This document shows positions 7,539 to 16,350 of a stretch of 64,000 nt of DNA, in pieces. A model generated the notes under the pieces. It saw only the letters and a program-made list of their open reading frames with translations. It made no database searches and had not been told where the DNA came from. How positions within the stretch are numbered: position 1 is the first letter of the stretch; every line of letters begins with the position of its first letter. The position numbers were made by a program, and so were the translations under genes. This DNA comes from SAR324 cluster bacterium. Its GTDB lineage: Bacteria > SAR324 > XYD2-FULL-50-16. The stretch is taken from positions 62,001 through 126,000 of the forward strand of contig JANQGX010000028.1 of the NCBI GenBank assembly GCA_028282885.1, written 5' to 3'.

Positions 7539-9761
7539 TTATCGTTTGCGAATTTCCACATCCGATCCGGCTGCCGAAACAAAACCGAACTCGTCCGTAT
7601 TAAATACATCTTCCGTCAACTCTTCAGGCTTGCACTTGTAAACCTTGGTGAGGAAACAGGTCAGATCCGGCGATCCGTACATGGGATCGAGATGATTGTT
7701 GCTTGTCAGCACGTTGGGGTTGGAGATATAAACTCCATGATATCCTTTGGCTGGCTCTTCAGGATAGAACCAGTTTCCGGTTGTCATGATGACACCTTCC
7801 TTCATTCCCGGGTAAACCCTGGCTCTTTGTCTGATTCTTCCCCTAGGGGATTCAATCCAGATCCAATCGCCATCCTCAATGCCGTATTTTTCTGCGTCAA
7901 CCGGGTTGATCTGGGTAATGGGGTACTCCATAAAACTTCTCAACCAGGGGATATTCCTGTACTGGGCTAGAAAATAAAAGGGATATCGGCAACCGCTACT
8001 GGTGACCAGGGGGTACTCTTTGTACAGTTCCGGAGTTCGGTAAGGACTCTCACCGGGCTCCCTGAATACCGGCAACGGATCGTATCCCAGGCTTTCAAGA
8101 TGCTTGGAGTAGAATTCAAATTTACCGGTCGGTGTCGGGAATCCGCCACCTTTTCGCCAGTAGTCGGTTTTGTATTTATAGTAAACCTGGTCGTCTCCCC
8201 AACATCCGCTGACAAGTCTCTCGCTGAAGTCTTTCCACTTCATCTTGCCATCCATACCTTTTCGAACCTGGTAGTCAAGCATTTCCTCCTCACTGTCAAA
8301 CCAGTGTTCAGGGGCGATCCGTTTGCCAATCTCGTTGAAGATCCAGGCATCCGACTGGGCTTCTCCAGGAGGATCGATGACCTTGTTATGGGCCTCGATC
8401 ATGAACCTCGGATGCATGTCATAAACATCGTTCAACTCAAGCCAGTGAGCAGCGGGAAGAACGATGTCGGCCGCCTCAGCCATGGGGCCCATGAAGAGGT
8501 CGACGTGTACCATGAAATCAACCTTTTCGATGGCAGCTACCACCTCATTGGTGTTGGCCATATGCACGATCTGCTGTCCGCCGACACTGAGCCATACTTT
8601 TATGGGAGCGTCTCCGGAGAGGATCGCCTTCACCATGGTATCGGGATTACAGGTTCTGGCAGCACCCATTTTGTATTTGTCGATACCGATAATCTTGCTT
8701 CTCATCTCATCGGTAATCGGCAGTTCCAGGAAGAAATCCTCGATCAAACCGGTGTCCGGCAGTACCCAACTGACCATGGAACCCGGGGCTTCGATATTTC
8801 CGCAGAGTCCCATCAGGTTGGTGATAGCCCTCAGGGTGTGACCACAATTGGCCTGTCTTTCCAGAGAGCTTCCCACCTGGATACAACCCGGTGTGTCAAT
8901 AGCAAACATGCGTGCGGCTTCGATGATCTTTTCCTTGGGAACCCAGGTGATCTCTTCGGTTTTTTCCGGAGTGAAGGGAGCACACCTCTCTTTCAGTTCA
9001 TCAAAACCGAACGTCCAATCATCAACGAATTCCTTGTCCCAGAGCTCTTCATTGAAGATGACATTCATCATCCCCATCGCCAAGGCACAGTCTGAACCAG
9101 GGCGGGGTTGCAGCCAGAGAGATGCTCTTGTTGAATAGGCAGTCGCCCGCGGATCGATGATGATCAGGTTCTTACAATAGTCCAGGGACTGGATAAACCA
9201 GTTACACATTTCCGAGTCTGCGCTACTGATTTCCAATTGCTTGGCCCACATGATCTGGGTTTTGGGAAATTCACCACCCCAGCCATGATAATCACAATAG
9301 AGTCTTCCGTAACCGGTTACGAGACCATATAGTCCCAACCTGGGACTGTGGCAGACATAACCCGGTGAGATAACATTAGCGGTTCCAGCGGATCTGGCAA
9401 ACCTGTGGATATATCGATTGTATCCGCGACCGGTTCCCTGTGATACGGCCAAAGATTCCGGACCGAACTCCTTTTGGGCGGTTTTGATTTTTTCTTCAAT
9501 TGTATCAAGAGCTTCATCCCAACTGATTCTTTCCCATTTACCCTCACCTTTTTTTCCAACCTGCTTGATCGGGTACTTGAGGCGATAGGGATTATCAATA
9601 TGCTGAATACTGGAGAGTCCCTTGGAACACATGGTTCCCCGTGTCAGAGTATCGGGGTTCCCTTCAATGTGGACGATGGCATCGTCTTCTACTGTTACTC
9701 TTACACCACAACCTCCGTGACAGCTTTTACAGGTTGTGGTTATCACTTTTTGTTCACCCAT
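7539..9761 (-). CDS. Molybdopterin oxidoreductase, acetylene hydratase/PsrA-like catalytic subunit
   Basis: This 740-residue protein has an N-terminal [4Fe-4S] motif (C11, C14, C18, C45), then WERISWDEALD, and a likely Mo/W ligand C137 in SPGYVCHSP. The order and many short stretches (WERISWDEALD, GPESL.VSQ, LIIIDPR, the final KVYKC) resemble Pelobacter acetylene hydratase, which binds tungsten through a cysteine. The neighbouring NrfD-like and ferredoxin-like genes instead suggest a quinone-linked complex of the polysulfide/thiosulfate reductase type. An upstream TTG would add eight residues; I chose the ATG because AAAGGA lies eight bases before it. There is no twin-arginine signal, unusual for a catalytic subunit with an NrfD partner. 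Substrate is unknown. Confidence 0.78.
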   Translation of the reverse strand: MGEQKVITTTCKSCHGGCGVRVTVEDDAIVHIEGNPDTLTRGTMCSKGLSSIQHIDNPYRLKYPIKQVGKKGEGKWERISWDEALDTIEEKIKTAQKEFGPESLAVSQGTGRGYNRYIHRFARSAGTANVISPGYVCHSPRLGLYGLVTGYGRLYCDYHGWGGEFPKTQIMWAKQLEISSADSEMCNWFIQSLDYCKNLIIIDPRATAYSTRASLWLQPRPGSDCALAMGMMNVIFNEELWDKEFVDDWTFGFDELKERCAPFTPEKTEEITWVPKEKIIEAARMFAIDTPGCIQVGSSLERQANCGHTLRAITNLMGLCGNIEAPGSMVSWVLPDTGLIEDFFLELPITDEMRSKIIGIDKYKMGAARTCNPDTMVKAILSGDAPIKVWLSVGGQQIVHMANTNEVVAAIEKVDFMVHVDLFMGPMAEAADIVLPAAHWLELNDVYDMHPRFMIEAHNKVIDPPGEAQSDAWIFNEIGKRIAPEHWFDSEEEMLDYQVRKGMDGKMKWKDFSERLVSGCWGDDQVYYKYKTDYWRKGGGFPTPTGKFEFYSKHLESLGYDPLPVFREPGESPYRTPELYKEYPLVTSSGCRYPFYFLAQYRNIPWLRSFMEYPITQINPVDAEKYGIEDGDWIWIESPRGRIRQRARVYPGMKEGVIMTTGNWFYPEEPAKGYHGVYISNPNVLTSNNHLDPMYGSPDLTCFLTKVYKCKPEELTEDVFNTDEFGFVSAAGSDVEIRKR

Positions 9762-9786
9762 TTCTTTTTTCCTTTTAATGTTCAAC

Positions 9787-10740
9787 CTATTTTCTCATTT
9801 CGCTGTAGAGTAGCGGTTTATAGTAGCCTACGTTAAGAATGCAGTATTTCAGCGCAAATGCACCCGCTGTGTGGCAGACAATGGCAAATATCTGAACGGA
9901 GTGACTGACTTCACCCATGAAATAAGGTGCCAGAGAGACCGCCAGGGGTATGGCAATACCCGCAATCGCAACGCCAACCCAGAAGGGAAGAGCGTTCTTG
10001 CCGGATATCAACTCCTTGGCCGAGAGTTTTGCAGTGTCAGTTCCGTAGGTTGCATTCAACAGGTAGGTGGCAATCAGCAGTATGTTCACCAACAACAGGA
10101 TTCGGGTCACCGCTTCCAGCATCATGACGTCCACTCCGCCAAAATAGAGACCCACACCAATCATCAGCGCTAATCCATCTGCGATTCCGGCGTTCATGAT
10201 GACGATGGGGAGCATACCAGTATTCCAAAAGGGAACACTTTTACAGAAACTCATCATAAAACCGCAGTAAATAGCGGTCAGGACAACTGTGATACCAGCC
10301 AGAATCTTTGCAGTGATATCAACCACAAAGATAGTATTCACTACTGAACTGTCCAGCCCGGTCGGATATAATATCAGGTAGCTGGTGATCAACTGAATGA
10401 GACCGAAACCTGCGTATAGGGTTGTGAAGAAAAATCCCCGCGCAATCCAGGAAGTACGCCACGCCCCGGTAAACGGCGGCAGGGCTCTCCAGAATCTAAA
10501 GGGTCTTCCAAGGTAGACAAAATGAAGAGGGAGTTTAATCCCGACGACAATAAAATAACCGATGAGGGCGCCCCACCAATTGTTCAGAAAGATCGATACC
10601 AGATAGAGACCGGTCCCCAGGCTGGAAAATACCTCGGAGAGCCAGACAAGGACACCTTCTCCCTGAATCCACTCGGTCTGCTTCATGGGTTTAACCATCC
10701 ATTCGTGTTGGACCATCCATTGACGACGTGTATGCTGCAT
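9787..10740 (-). CDS. NrfD/PsrC-family membrane subunit
   Basis: This 317-residue protein is highly hydrophobic with about eight membrane helices and a soluble N-terminus of about 25 residues (MVKPMKQTEWIQGEGVLVW). FFLNNWWGALIGYF-like and HFVYLGRPFRFWRALPPF stretches are typical of NrfD/PsrC proteins, which bind a quinol in the membrane and exchange electrons with a four-cluster ferredoxin-like subunit. The start is supported by AGGAG eight bases upstream. It lies between the ferredoxin-like and molybdopterin subunits and is presumably the membrane anchor of that complex. Confidence 0.85.
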   Translation of the reverse strand: MQHTRRQWMVQHEWMVKPMKQTEWIQGEGVLVWLSEVFSSLGTGLYLVSIFLNNWWGALIGYFIVVGIKLPLHFVYLGRPFRFWRALPPFTGAWRTSWIARGFFFTTLYAGFGLIQLITSYLILYPTGLDSSVVNTIFVVDITAKILAGITVVLTAIYCGFMMSFCKSVPFWNTGMLPIVIMNAGIADGLALMIGVGLYFGGVDVMMLEAVTRILLLVNILLIATYLLNATYGTDTAKLSAKELISGKNALPFWVGVAIAGIAIPLAVSLAPYFMGEVSHSVQIFAIVCHTAGAFALKYCILNVGYYKPLLYSEMRK

Positions 10741-10750
10741 GTTCTATCTC

Positions 10751-11515
10751 CTATTTTGACTGTGAGAAAATTTCTTTTGCTCGTTTTTCAACAGAACTGA
10801 ATTCCTTGATATGGCTTCCGGTCCGTGCATCTTCCGGAGCGATATTGGATTTGCCCCCGATCTTACCGTCAACATAGTAAACCGACGGATCTGTTCCATA
10901 ATCGGCATGCAGTTGGGTGGCTTTCCTCTCTACGATAAGTTTGGAAACTTCGCTGTTTGGATCATCCAGATCACCAAAGGTCAATGCTCTTGCCTGGCAG
11001 GTGTTGACACAGGCCGGAGTAGCTGCCCTGTCCTGACCCGGCTTAAGACCTTTAGGCAAACCTTCGTCAATTCTTTCCGCACAGAAATTACACTTCTCAG
11101 TGGTTCCGATTTGATGGGGATACTTCTTTTCTCTCATCTTCTCAAACCTTGTTTTGGCATGGTTCGGGAAGTAGTTCACCAGTTTGTCCTTGGAAAGGAA
11201 GGTTCGGTTTTGATAAGGACAGGCAATAACGCAGTACCGACAACCGATACAGAGATCGGAATTAATATCCACGATGCCATCGTCACGCCGATGGGTTGCC
11301 TCGGTGGGGCAAACATCTATACATGGAGCTTCTTTACATTGGTTGCATCGAACCGCATACGTGGTGACGTCAACCACATTTTTATCTTCAACTTCATAGG
11401 CAATCAGTTTCACCCAGGCGATGCTGAAGGGCAGGAAATGTTCAATCCTGCAGGCAGCAACGCATCCGTGACACCTCATGCATTTTGCTAAATCTATTAC
11501 CATTCCCCATTTCAT
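10751..11515 (-). CDS. Four-cluster ferredoxin-like subunit (PsrB/PhsB/NrfC type)
   Basis: This 254-residue protein carries four cysteine groups: CMRCHGCVAAC, CNQCKEAPCIDVC, CIGCRYCVIAC and CNFC with a later CVNTC. This is the usual electron-transfer subunit between an NrfD-type membrane subunit and a molybdopterin catalytic subunit. A stretch of about 30 residues (NYFPNHAKTRFEKMREKKYP) is inserted between clusters, as in many NrfC/HybA-like proteins. It is the first gene of the operon and has AAAGGAG before its ATG. No signal peptide is visible. The stop of this gene and start of the NrfD gene are ten bases apart. Confidence 0.85.
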   Translation of the reverse strand: MKWGMVIDLAKCMRCHGCVAACRIEHFLPFSIAWVKLIAYEVEDKNVVDVTTYAVRCNQCKEAPCIDVCPTEATHRRDDGIVDINSDLCIGCRYCVIACPYQNRTFLSKDKLVNYFPNHAKTRFEKMREKKYPHQIGTTEKCNFCAERIDEGLPKGLKPGQDRAATPACVNTCQARALTFGDLDDPNSEVSKLIVERKATQLHADYGTDPSVYYVDGKIGGKSNIAPEDARTGSHIKEFSSVEKRAKEIFSQSK

Positions 11516-12019
11516 AGGTATTTCTCCTTTATCTTTCTGCCTTAATCGGCTGTGGAAGGGTTTCTACAACGTCATGTTGTAAGTTACGACTTTCAGACAT
11601 TCACTCAAAAACTTCATTTCAACAGTTTGCGACCTCCTTCTGCTTTCCGGGTTAATACTCGGATATTCACTGAAAACCAGTTTTTGGGAATATCCTTGGT
11701 GTTTTGAAACCATAGAGGGCGTCTTCCGTTTTGGACCCCTTTCCCTTTGCTATGATTCTCTTTTTATCTATCGTCCTGTCAGAAGATTAGGAAAAAGTTC
11801 ATTAAGGATTACAGTGCCTTGTTTTACTGCTAGAATCGTACCGTTTCAGGCTTCGGAGAGCATATTGAAGAAATAATCCGGGTGGATAGTTTTTATGCAG
11901 GGGAGCGGAAGGATAACCCGAGCTGCTAGCGAAGAACAGGTCCCGGGGGAAAACCGGCTTCTTGGTTTGATTTAAGCGAAGCGGTGAAATCCGGGATATT
12001 TGAATTCCACCACTGTCTG
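11516..12019. other. Intergenic region, probable promoter of the PsrBCA-like operon
   Basis: About 500 bases without a supported gene, between two minus-strand operons. It must contain the promoter of the ferredoxin-NrfD-molybdopterin operon at its left end and the end of the TRAP operon at its right. A 6-base inverted repeat (TACAAC at 11564-11569 region, GTTGTA just after) is the only symmetry I noticed near the start. No long open frame with protein-like content is present. Confidence 0.5.
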
Positions 12020-13333
12020 TTAATACATCAGGTTTGGCAAAACCAAGACGAGTTGTGGAAACATAATCAAAATCCCGATTCCGACGACAACCGAGATCAA
12101 AAATGGGAAGATCCCCTTAAAAATGGTCTCCAGCTTGATTTCGCCGATAACACTCTTGGAGACTCCATAGACAACATAAACATTGATACCGACCGGCGGG
12201 GTAATTACTCCCATTTCCGCTACCAGGACAATGATGATCCCGAACCAGATGGGATCGTAGCCAAGGTTTGTCACCACGGGAAAGAAAATGGGAATGGTCA
12301 GCATTATCAGCCCCAGGGAGTCCATAAAGCAGCCGCCCAGAAAATAGATCATGACAATAACACCCATGATCATGAAGGGAGGCAGGTCCATGGCACCGAC
12401 CCAGGAGGCAATATCAAAAGGAATCCTGGTAACGGCCAGAAACTTGCTGAAAACAACTGCTCCGGCGATGAGAAACATCACCATGCAGGAGGTGCTCAGG
12501 GTTTCATACAGGGCTTTGACAAATTTCTCCCAAGTCAATTGCCTTCTCACAACAGCCACAATCAATACACCGGCAGCACCGACAGCCGCAGATTCCGTCG
12601 GGGAAAAAAAGCCGAAAAACAGACCCCCGATAGCCACCAGAAAAACAATCAGGGTATCAACCAGTCCGGTTAAGGATTTAATTCTTTCACCCCAGGAGAA
12701 TTTTTCACCCGCAGGACCCTTTTCCGGGTAGCGAAGGCAGACGAGATAAATACAGATGATGAACAACAGCGTCAGCAGCAGGGCCGGAATAATTCCGGCT
12801 ACGAACAGGGCACCAATCGATTGCTCGGTCATGACGCCGTAAATAATCAAAACAACGCTGGGAGGCATAATCATCCCCAGGCCACCGCCCGATGCCACAG
12901 AACCGGCAGCAAGATCGTCTTGATACTTGTACCTGCGCATTTCCGGCATCCCAACGGTTGTCATAATGGAAGCTGTGGCTGGGCTTGATCCGCAAACCGC
13001 TCCGAAGGCTGTACAGGAAGAAACAGTGGCCATGGCAAGACCACCCCTGACACTACCCAGGAACCGATAGGCTGTTGCATAAAGCCTTCTGCTGATTCCG
13101 CTGTTAAAGGCAATCTGTCCCATCAAGATAAACAGGGGGATGGTTGTCAGTTCGTAAGCGGAGAAGGAGCCGTAGATATTGCGGGACAGAAGACTTAAAG
13201 CTCCATCAAATGAGATTAAAATTCCAAATCCGACAAAACCTACCAGAGCCATTACATAAGCTACTGACATCTTTGTCAGAAAAATAATCAGCATGATAAT
13301 GATGCCGAGTATACCTACTAATGTTGGACTCAT
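12020..13333 (-). CDS. dctM: TRAP transporter large permease subunit (DctM family)
   Basis: This 437-residue protein is hydrophobic throughout with about 12 membrane helices and family signatures such as IPLFILMGQIAFNSGISRRLY, GSSPATASIMTTVG and GFFSPTESAAVGA. DctM is the channel subunit of tripartite ATP-independent transporters and works with DctQ and a periplasmic binding protein, driven by sodium or proton gradients. It is the last gene of a dctP-dctQ-dctM operon. The start lies ten bases after the stop of dctQ. The substrate is not defined by this subunit. Confidence 0.93.
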   Translation of the reverse strand: MSPTLVGILGIIIMLIIFLTKMSVAYVMALVGFVGFGILISFDGALSLLSRNIYGSFSAYELTTIPLFILMGQIAFNSGISRRLYATAYRFLGSVRGGLAMATVSSCTAFGAVCGSSPATASIMTTVGMPEMRRYKYQDDLAAGSVASGGGLGMIMPPSVVLIIYGVMTEQSIGALFVAGIIPALLLTLLFIICIYLVCLRYPEKGPAGEKFSWGERIKSLTGLVDTLIVFLVAIGGLFFGFFSPTESAAVGAAGVLIVAVVRRQLTWEKFVKALYETLSTSCMVMFLIAGAVVFSKFLAVTRIPFDIASWVGAMDLPPFMIMGVIVMIYFLGGCFMDSLGLIMLTIPIFFPVVTNLGYDPIWFGIIIVLVAEMGVITPPVGINVYVVYGVSKSVIGEIKLETIFKGIFPFLISVVVGIGILIMFPQLVLVLPNLMY

Positions 13334-13342
13334 GCGTCCCCT

Positions 13343-13846
13343 TTATCCTTTTGTTGCTGAGATAATCTGGTTTTTGATGTTTTTGATGATCACTATGTCC
13401 CTGAGAATGAAGAAATTCAATACGCAGAAACATACCGCCAAGGCAAATATGATCAGATATTCAGGGAATTCCAGGTTCATTGAAACCTCACCGGATACCC
13501 AGGTGTCATAAAAGTAGTAGAACATCATGACTGTAATTGTGATCATCAATAATAACGACAGAATATCGGTTAGCACTTTTAAGACGATTTGAGTTTTAGT
13601 TGGTAACAACCTGAAGACAATTTCAACACCCACGTGTATTTTTTCCAGGTGTGAATAGGGTAATGAAAATGCGATAACGAGCGTCAGCAGAAAACTGACA
13701 ATCTCTTCAGATCCAAATATGGGTCTGTCGAAAAAACGAACTGTAATGTCGCTGCAGGTCACAACAACCATTCCCATCAGGCAAATGGCCGCCAGAGCCC
13801 TCATAACCCTTTCAAGTCGATCAAAGGAAGACCAGATTGCTTTCAT
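13343..13846 (-). CDS. dctQ: TRAP transporter small permease subunit (DctQ family)
   Basis: This 167-residue protein has four membrane helices and the family pattern of a first helix ending in DITVRFFDRPIFGSEEIV followed by LPYSHLEKIHVGVEIV. DctQ links the periplasmic binding protein to the DctM channel. No clear ribosome binding site precedes the ATG, though the position fits the family start. It is the middle gene of the TRAP operon, 67 bases after dctP. Confidence 0.9.
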   Translation of the reverse strand: MKAIWSSFDRLERVMRALAAICLMGMVVVTCSDITVRFFDRPIFGSEEIVSFLLTLVIAFSLPYSHLEKIHVGVEIVFRLLPTKTQIVLKVLTDILSLLLMITITVMMFYYFYDTWVSGEVSMNLEFPEYLIIFALAVCFCVLNFFILRDIVIIKNIKNQIISATKG

Positions 13847-13913
13847 AATAATGCGGTTTGAAAATCAATTCGGTTGGGAAATAGCCGGCTTTTCAGCCGG
13901 CTGGACAGGATAT

Positions 13914-14924
13914 TTACTGCAAACTACCCAAAGTGTTGACGGTGAAATCAACAATCTTCTTTCCGGGCAGTCCCTTCTTGGAGAGCTTTGTTGCATACTC
14001 ACCTATGATAGGTTGAACGGAATCCTTCCACTTGGCAGCTTCTTTTTTATCCAGTCCGATCAGACTGTTGCCTTGACCGAGGAAGGCTTTCAGGCCTACT
14101 ACGTCAGCCTCGTCCCACGCTTTTCCGTGGAGCACCGTATACTTCCGGTTCAACTTCTCGATAGCAGCCTGGGCGCTTTTGGAGAGTTTTCTCCATTTGC
14201 TCTTGTTCATCACAACCACAAAGGTGGTGGTATAAGCAATATTATAGGCAGCGGTTCCATAATCTACAACTTCTCCCATCTTCCAGCCCTTATTGGTTTC
14301 CATGGGATAAACACCACCGTCAACCACACCCTTCTGGATATTCTGATAAGCTTCTGTCATCGGCCCACCAACTGCTGTCCCACCTGCAGCCTGGACGATT
14401 TTGGCAGCATACGCCGTTGCTCTCAGCTTCAAACCTTTCAGATCTTCCAGTTTCCTGACAGGGGTTCTGGCAGTGAAGAACAGGCCGGGGCCGTGGGCGT
14501 GAAAAAACATGGGCTTTGTGTCATTGAACTCTTTGGGATTGAACTCATTGTAGACAGCATTGGCAACTTTGGTTGCTACCTGACCGCTGGAGTAGCCGAG
14601 GGGCAGGTCAACAGTTCCCATTACGGGAAATCGGCCGCCGGAATAAGCCAGAACGGTAAAGCCCAGATCAGCAATTCCATTTACCACGCCATCATAAACC
14701 TGACGCGGCTTGAGCAGTGTTCCGCCGGGGTAGTACTGAACAGTTACTTCACCATTGGTGACGGTGTTGACTTCCTTGCACCATTGCTCGGCTAGCTTGG
14801 ATTGGCTATGGGTGGGAGGAAAAAAGGTTGCATAAGTTAATTTCACAGCCATGACAGCGCTGGGAACGGTTAGGAAAAAGAACGAAAAAATGACAAATGA
14901 TGCAACTATGTTAAGCTTTTTCAT
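13914..14924 (-). CDS. dctP: TRAP transporter periplasmic solute-binding protein (DctP family)
   Basis: This 336-residue protein begins with a signal peptide (MKKLN, hydrophobic to about residue 24, AVMA cleavage) and then VKLTYATFFPPTHSQSKLAEQWCKEV, typical of DctP proteins. The segment LKGLKLRATAYAAKIVQAAGG holds the arginine that in the family binds the substrate carboxylate. AGGAG lies eight bases before the ATG. As first gene of the operon it fixes the substrate, probably an organic acid; with aromatic-type enzymes nearby an aromatic or hydroxy acid is possible but unproven. Confidence 0.92.
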   Translation of the reverse strand: MKKLNIVASFVIFSFFFLTVPSAVMAVKLTYATFFPPTHSQSKLAEQWCKEVNTVTNGEVTVQYYPGGTLLKPRQVYDGVVNGIADLGFTVLAYSGGRFPVMGTVDLPLGYSSGQVATKVANAVYNEFNPKEFNDTKPMFFHAHGPGLFFTARTPVRKLEDLKGLKLRATAYAAKIVQAAGGTAVGGPMTEAYQNIQKGVVDGGVYPMETNKGWKMGEVVDYGTAAYNIAYTTTFVVVMNKSKWRKLSKSAQAAIEKLNRKYTVLHGKAWDEADVVGLKAFLGQGNSLIGLDKKEAAKWKDSVQPIIGEYATKLSKKGLPGKKIVDFTVNTLGSLQ

Positions 14925-14944
14925 CTGTGTATCTCCTTTTTGAT

Positions 14945-14957
14945 GTTTTTCAAAAAC
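14945..14957. promoter_or_regulatory. Short palindrome in the dctP leader
   Basis: GTTTTT and AAAAAC flank a single C about 20 bases upstream of the dctP start, between its ribosome binding site and the larger hairpin. It could be an operator half-site pair or chance. Confidence 0.25.
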
Positions 14958-14986
14958 TTCTTCCCTATATTAATGATGACAAAAGC

Positions 14987-15006
14987 CGGGTTCAAATATG
15001 AACCCG
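14987..15006 (-). promoter_or_regulatory. Hairpin in the dctP leader (attenuator or operator)
   Basis: CGGGTTCA and TGAACCCG form a perfect 8-base stem around a four-base loop, about 60 bases upstream of the dctP ATG. On the minus strand the stem is followed by GCTTTTG, weakly terminator-like, so it could attenuate the TRAP operon; as DNA it is also a good dimeric repressor site. A TTGACA lies just upstream of it on the minus strand (15012-15007). Confidence 0.45.
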
Positions 15007-15402
15007 CTGTCAACAAGCGACCCCGAATCTCCTATGCTGTTGAAATCAAATCGTTAACTTGCCCTGAATTCAGTTGTTTTTGGATTGACGAAAACACTTC
15101 ACCCGGGACTTGAAAACCGATTTTGAAATTCGGGATACAGCTCTGGGGTGCGGCTTGTACTCATCAAACGTTCATGGGACTGTTTTTCTGCATTGCTTAT
15201 CCAGTTGCCTGGAATTGTTCATCTAACGATAACAATCTAATAAAGGCATTGCCGATCCTGGCTACCATGAATTTTCAGGATCCGGTTTCCGGAATATCAT
15301 CAGGTTTTCAGGTCGATCTCCCTCCCCCAATATACCGACAGCAATGCAGCAGGATTTTGAGTGGTTCACACTGCAAAATCCGATGTAAAAGTGCCGGTTA
15401 CC

Positions 15403-15441
15403 GTCTCCTGATAGTGATGAGATTCATCACTATCAGGAGAC
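15403..15441. repeat. Perfect 18-base inverted repeat
   Basis: GTCTCCTGATAGTGATGA (15403-15420) and its exact complement (15424-15441) are separated by three bases, GAT. Neither side is followed by a T run, so it is not a classical terminator. It lies in the middle of a gene-free region. Confidence 0.85.
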
Positions 15442-15906
15442 AGCTTGCCTGGATGATAAACAGGTATACCAAAAACAGTCAATTGGTAATCAATCTATTC
15501 GGTCCGGGTAGTAAACACCCTATCTCCCTAAACTTTGGACAGAAAAACGATTACGCCACTCAGAGCAACAAACATACCATCCTGACTGTAATGGTAGACT
15601 GCGGTTTAAGCCAAACGATGGGACATCAAAAATCTGGGCCTCTTGCGAAGAGCGCTTTTTTTCATTTTGCAGGTGGCCCTGTTGAATCCGAAATCGATTT
15701 TCAACGATGAATGATCCCGGAATTGAAATTTGGTTGTAAAAGACAAGCGATGATTCGAAAATCCTCAATCAAGTGATGGAATCGAAATTTGGATATCAAT
15801 GCTCAAGGAGTGTATGCAGAGATGATTTTAACCGGTACTCTGCAATCAGATAAGCAAGAAATTTGACGGGACAATTTTGATCCATTTGAAATCAGAAATC
15901 GATTTA

Positions 15907-15942
15907 ACTCATTGGGATAAATGAGAATAATTCCCAATGAGT
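15907..15942. repeat. Perfect 11-base inverted repeat
   Basis: ACTCATTGGGA (15907-15917) and TCCCAATGAGT (15932-15942) are exact complements with a 14-base spacer. No T run follows on either strand. It lies about 400 bases upstream of moaA and may be an operator or a structured leader element. Confidence 0.7.
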
Positions 15943-16350
15943 CAATATTGACCCTCAACTTGCCTCCGTTGCCCCATCTCCTTTTTCAGCCCATCAAAGG
16001 ATCTTTTTCGGAAGGATAAGGATTCTCCAAGATTTCCATAACTTCTTGCTTCAAGCGATCGTCAACCCAAAAGACAGCAATCTCTGTTTTATCCGCTATT
16101 TCGCTCTTGACAGGTGACAGCAGGCTGTGATTTTTGATAAACTGAGGCAACTCGGCAGGTTATTAGGGTCTGGGAGAGAGAAATTGATTACTCTAATCAC
16201 GACTCCGGAGAATTATAGAGCGAATGGCTTGGATTCAAATTTGCAGTTTATCTATCAGATCTATAATTATTTGAAGATACAAGAAAATCGAAATATAACC
16301 GAGGTATGGACTGTTGCTGAGTGGAGACAACAGGGATTGGAAGACAGGAG

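Larger units (their letters stand above)
15007..16350. other. Long gene-poor intergenic region
   Basis: About 1.3 kb between the divergent dctP and moaA genes without a supported gene. Two inverted repeats are present (15403-15441 and 15907-15942), and a 15-base near-repeat GGAAT(T/C)GAAATTTGG occurs at 15719-15733 and 15778-15792. A 195-codon open frame at 15123-15710 on the plus strand has no recognisable protein features and crosses the big palindrome. The region may hold decayed DNA, an RNA gene or regulatory sites for both flanks. Confidence 0.5.

Noticed and set aside
8100..9095. 331-codon open frame on the plus strand
   Set aside because: Antisense to the PsrA-like catalytic subunit; no recognisable protein features.
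15123..15710. 195-codon open frame on the plus strand in the long gap
   Set aside because: Irregular composition with many Cys, Ser and Gln, no ribosome binding site, crosses an 18-base palindrome and matches nothing I know.
15007..16350. Molybdenum cofactor riboswitch upstream of moaA
   Set aside because: The position is right, but I could not match a known conserved core by eye, only unrelated palindromes. A covariance search with the Moco RNA model would decide.
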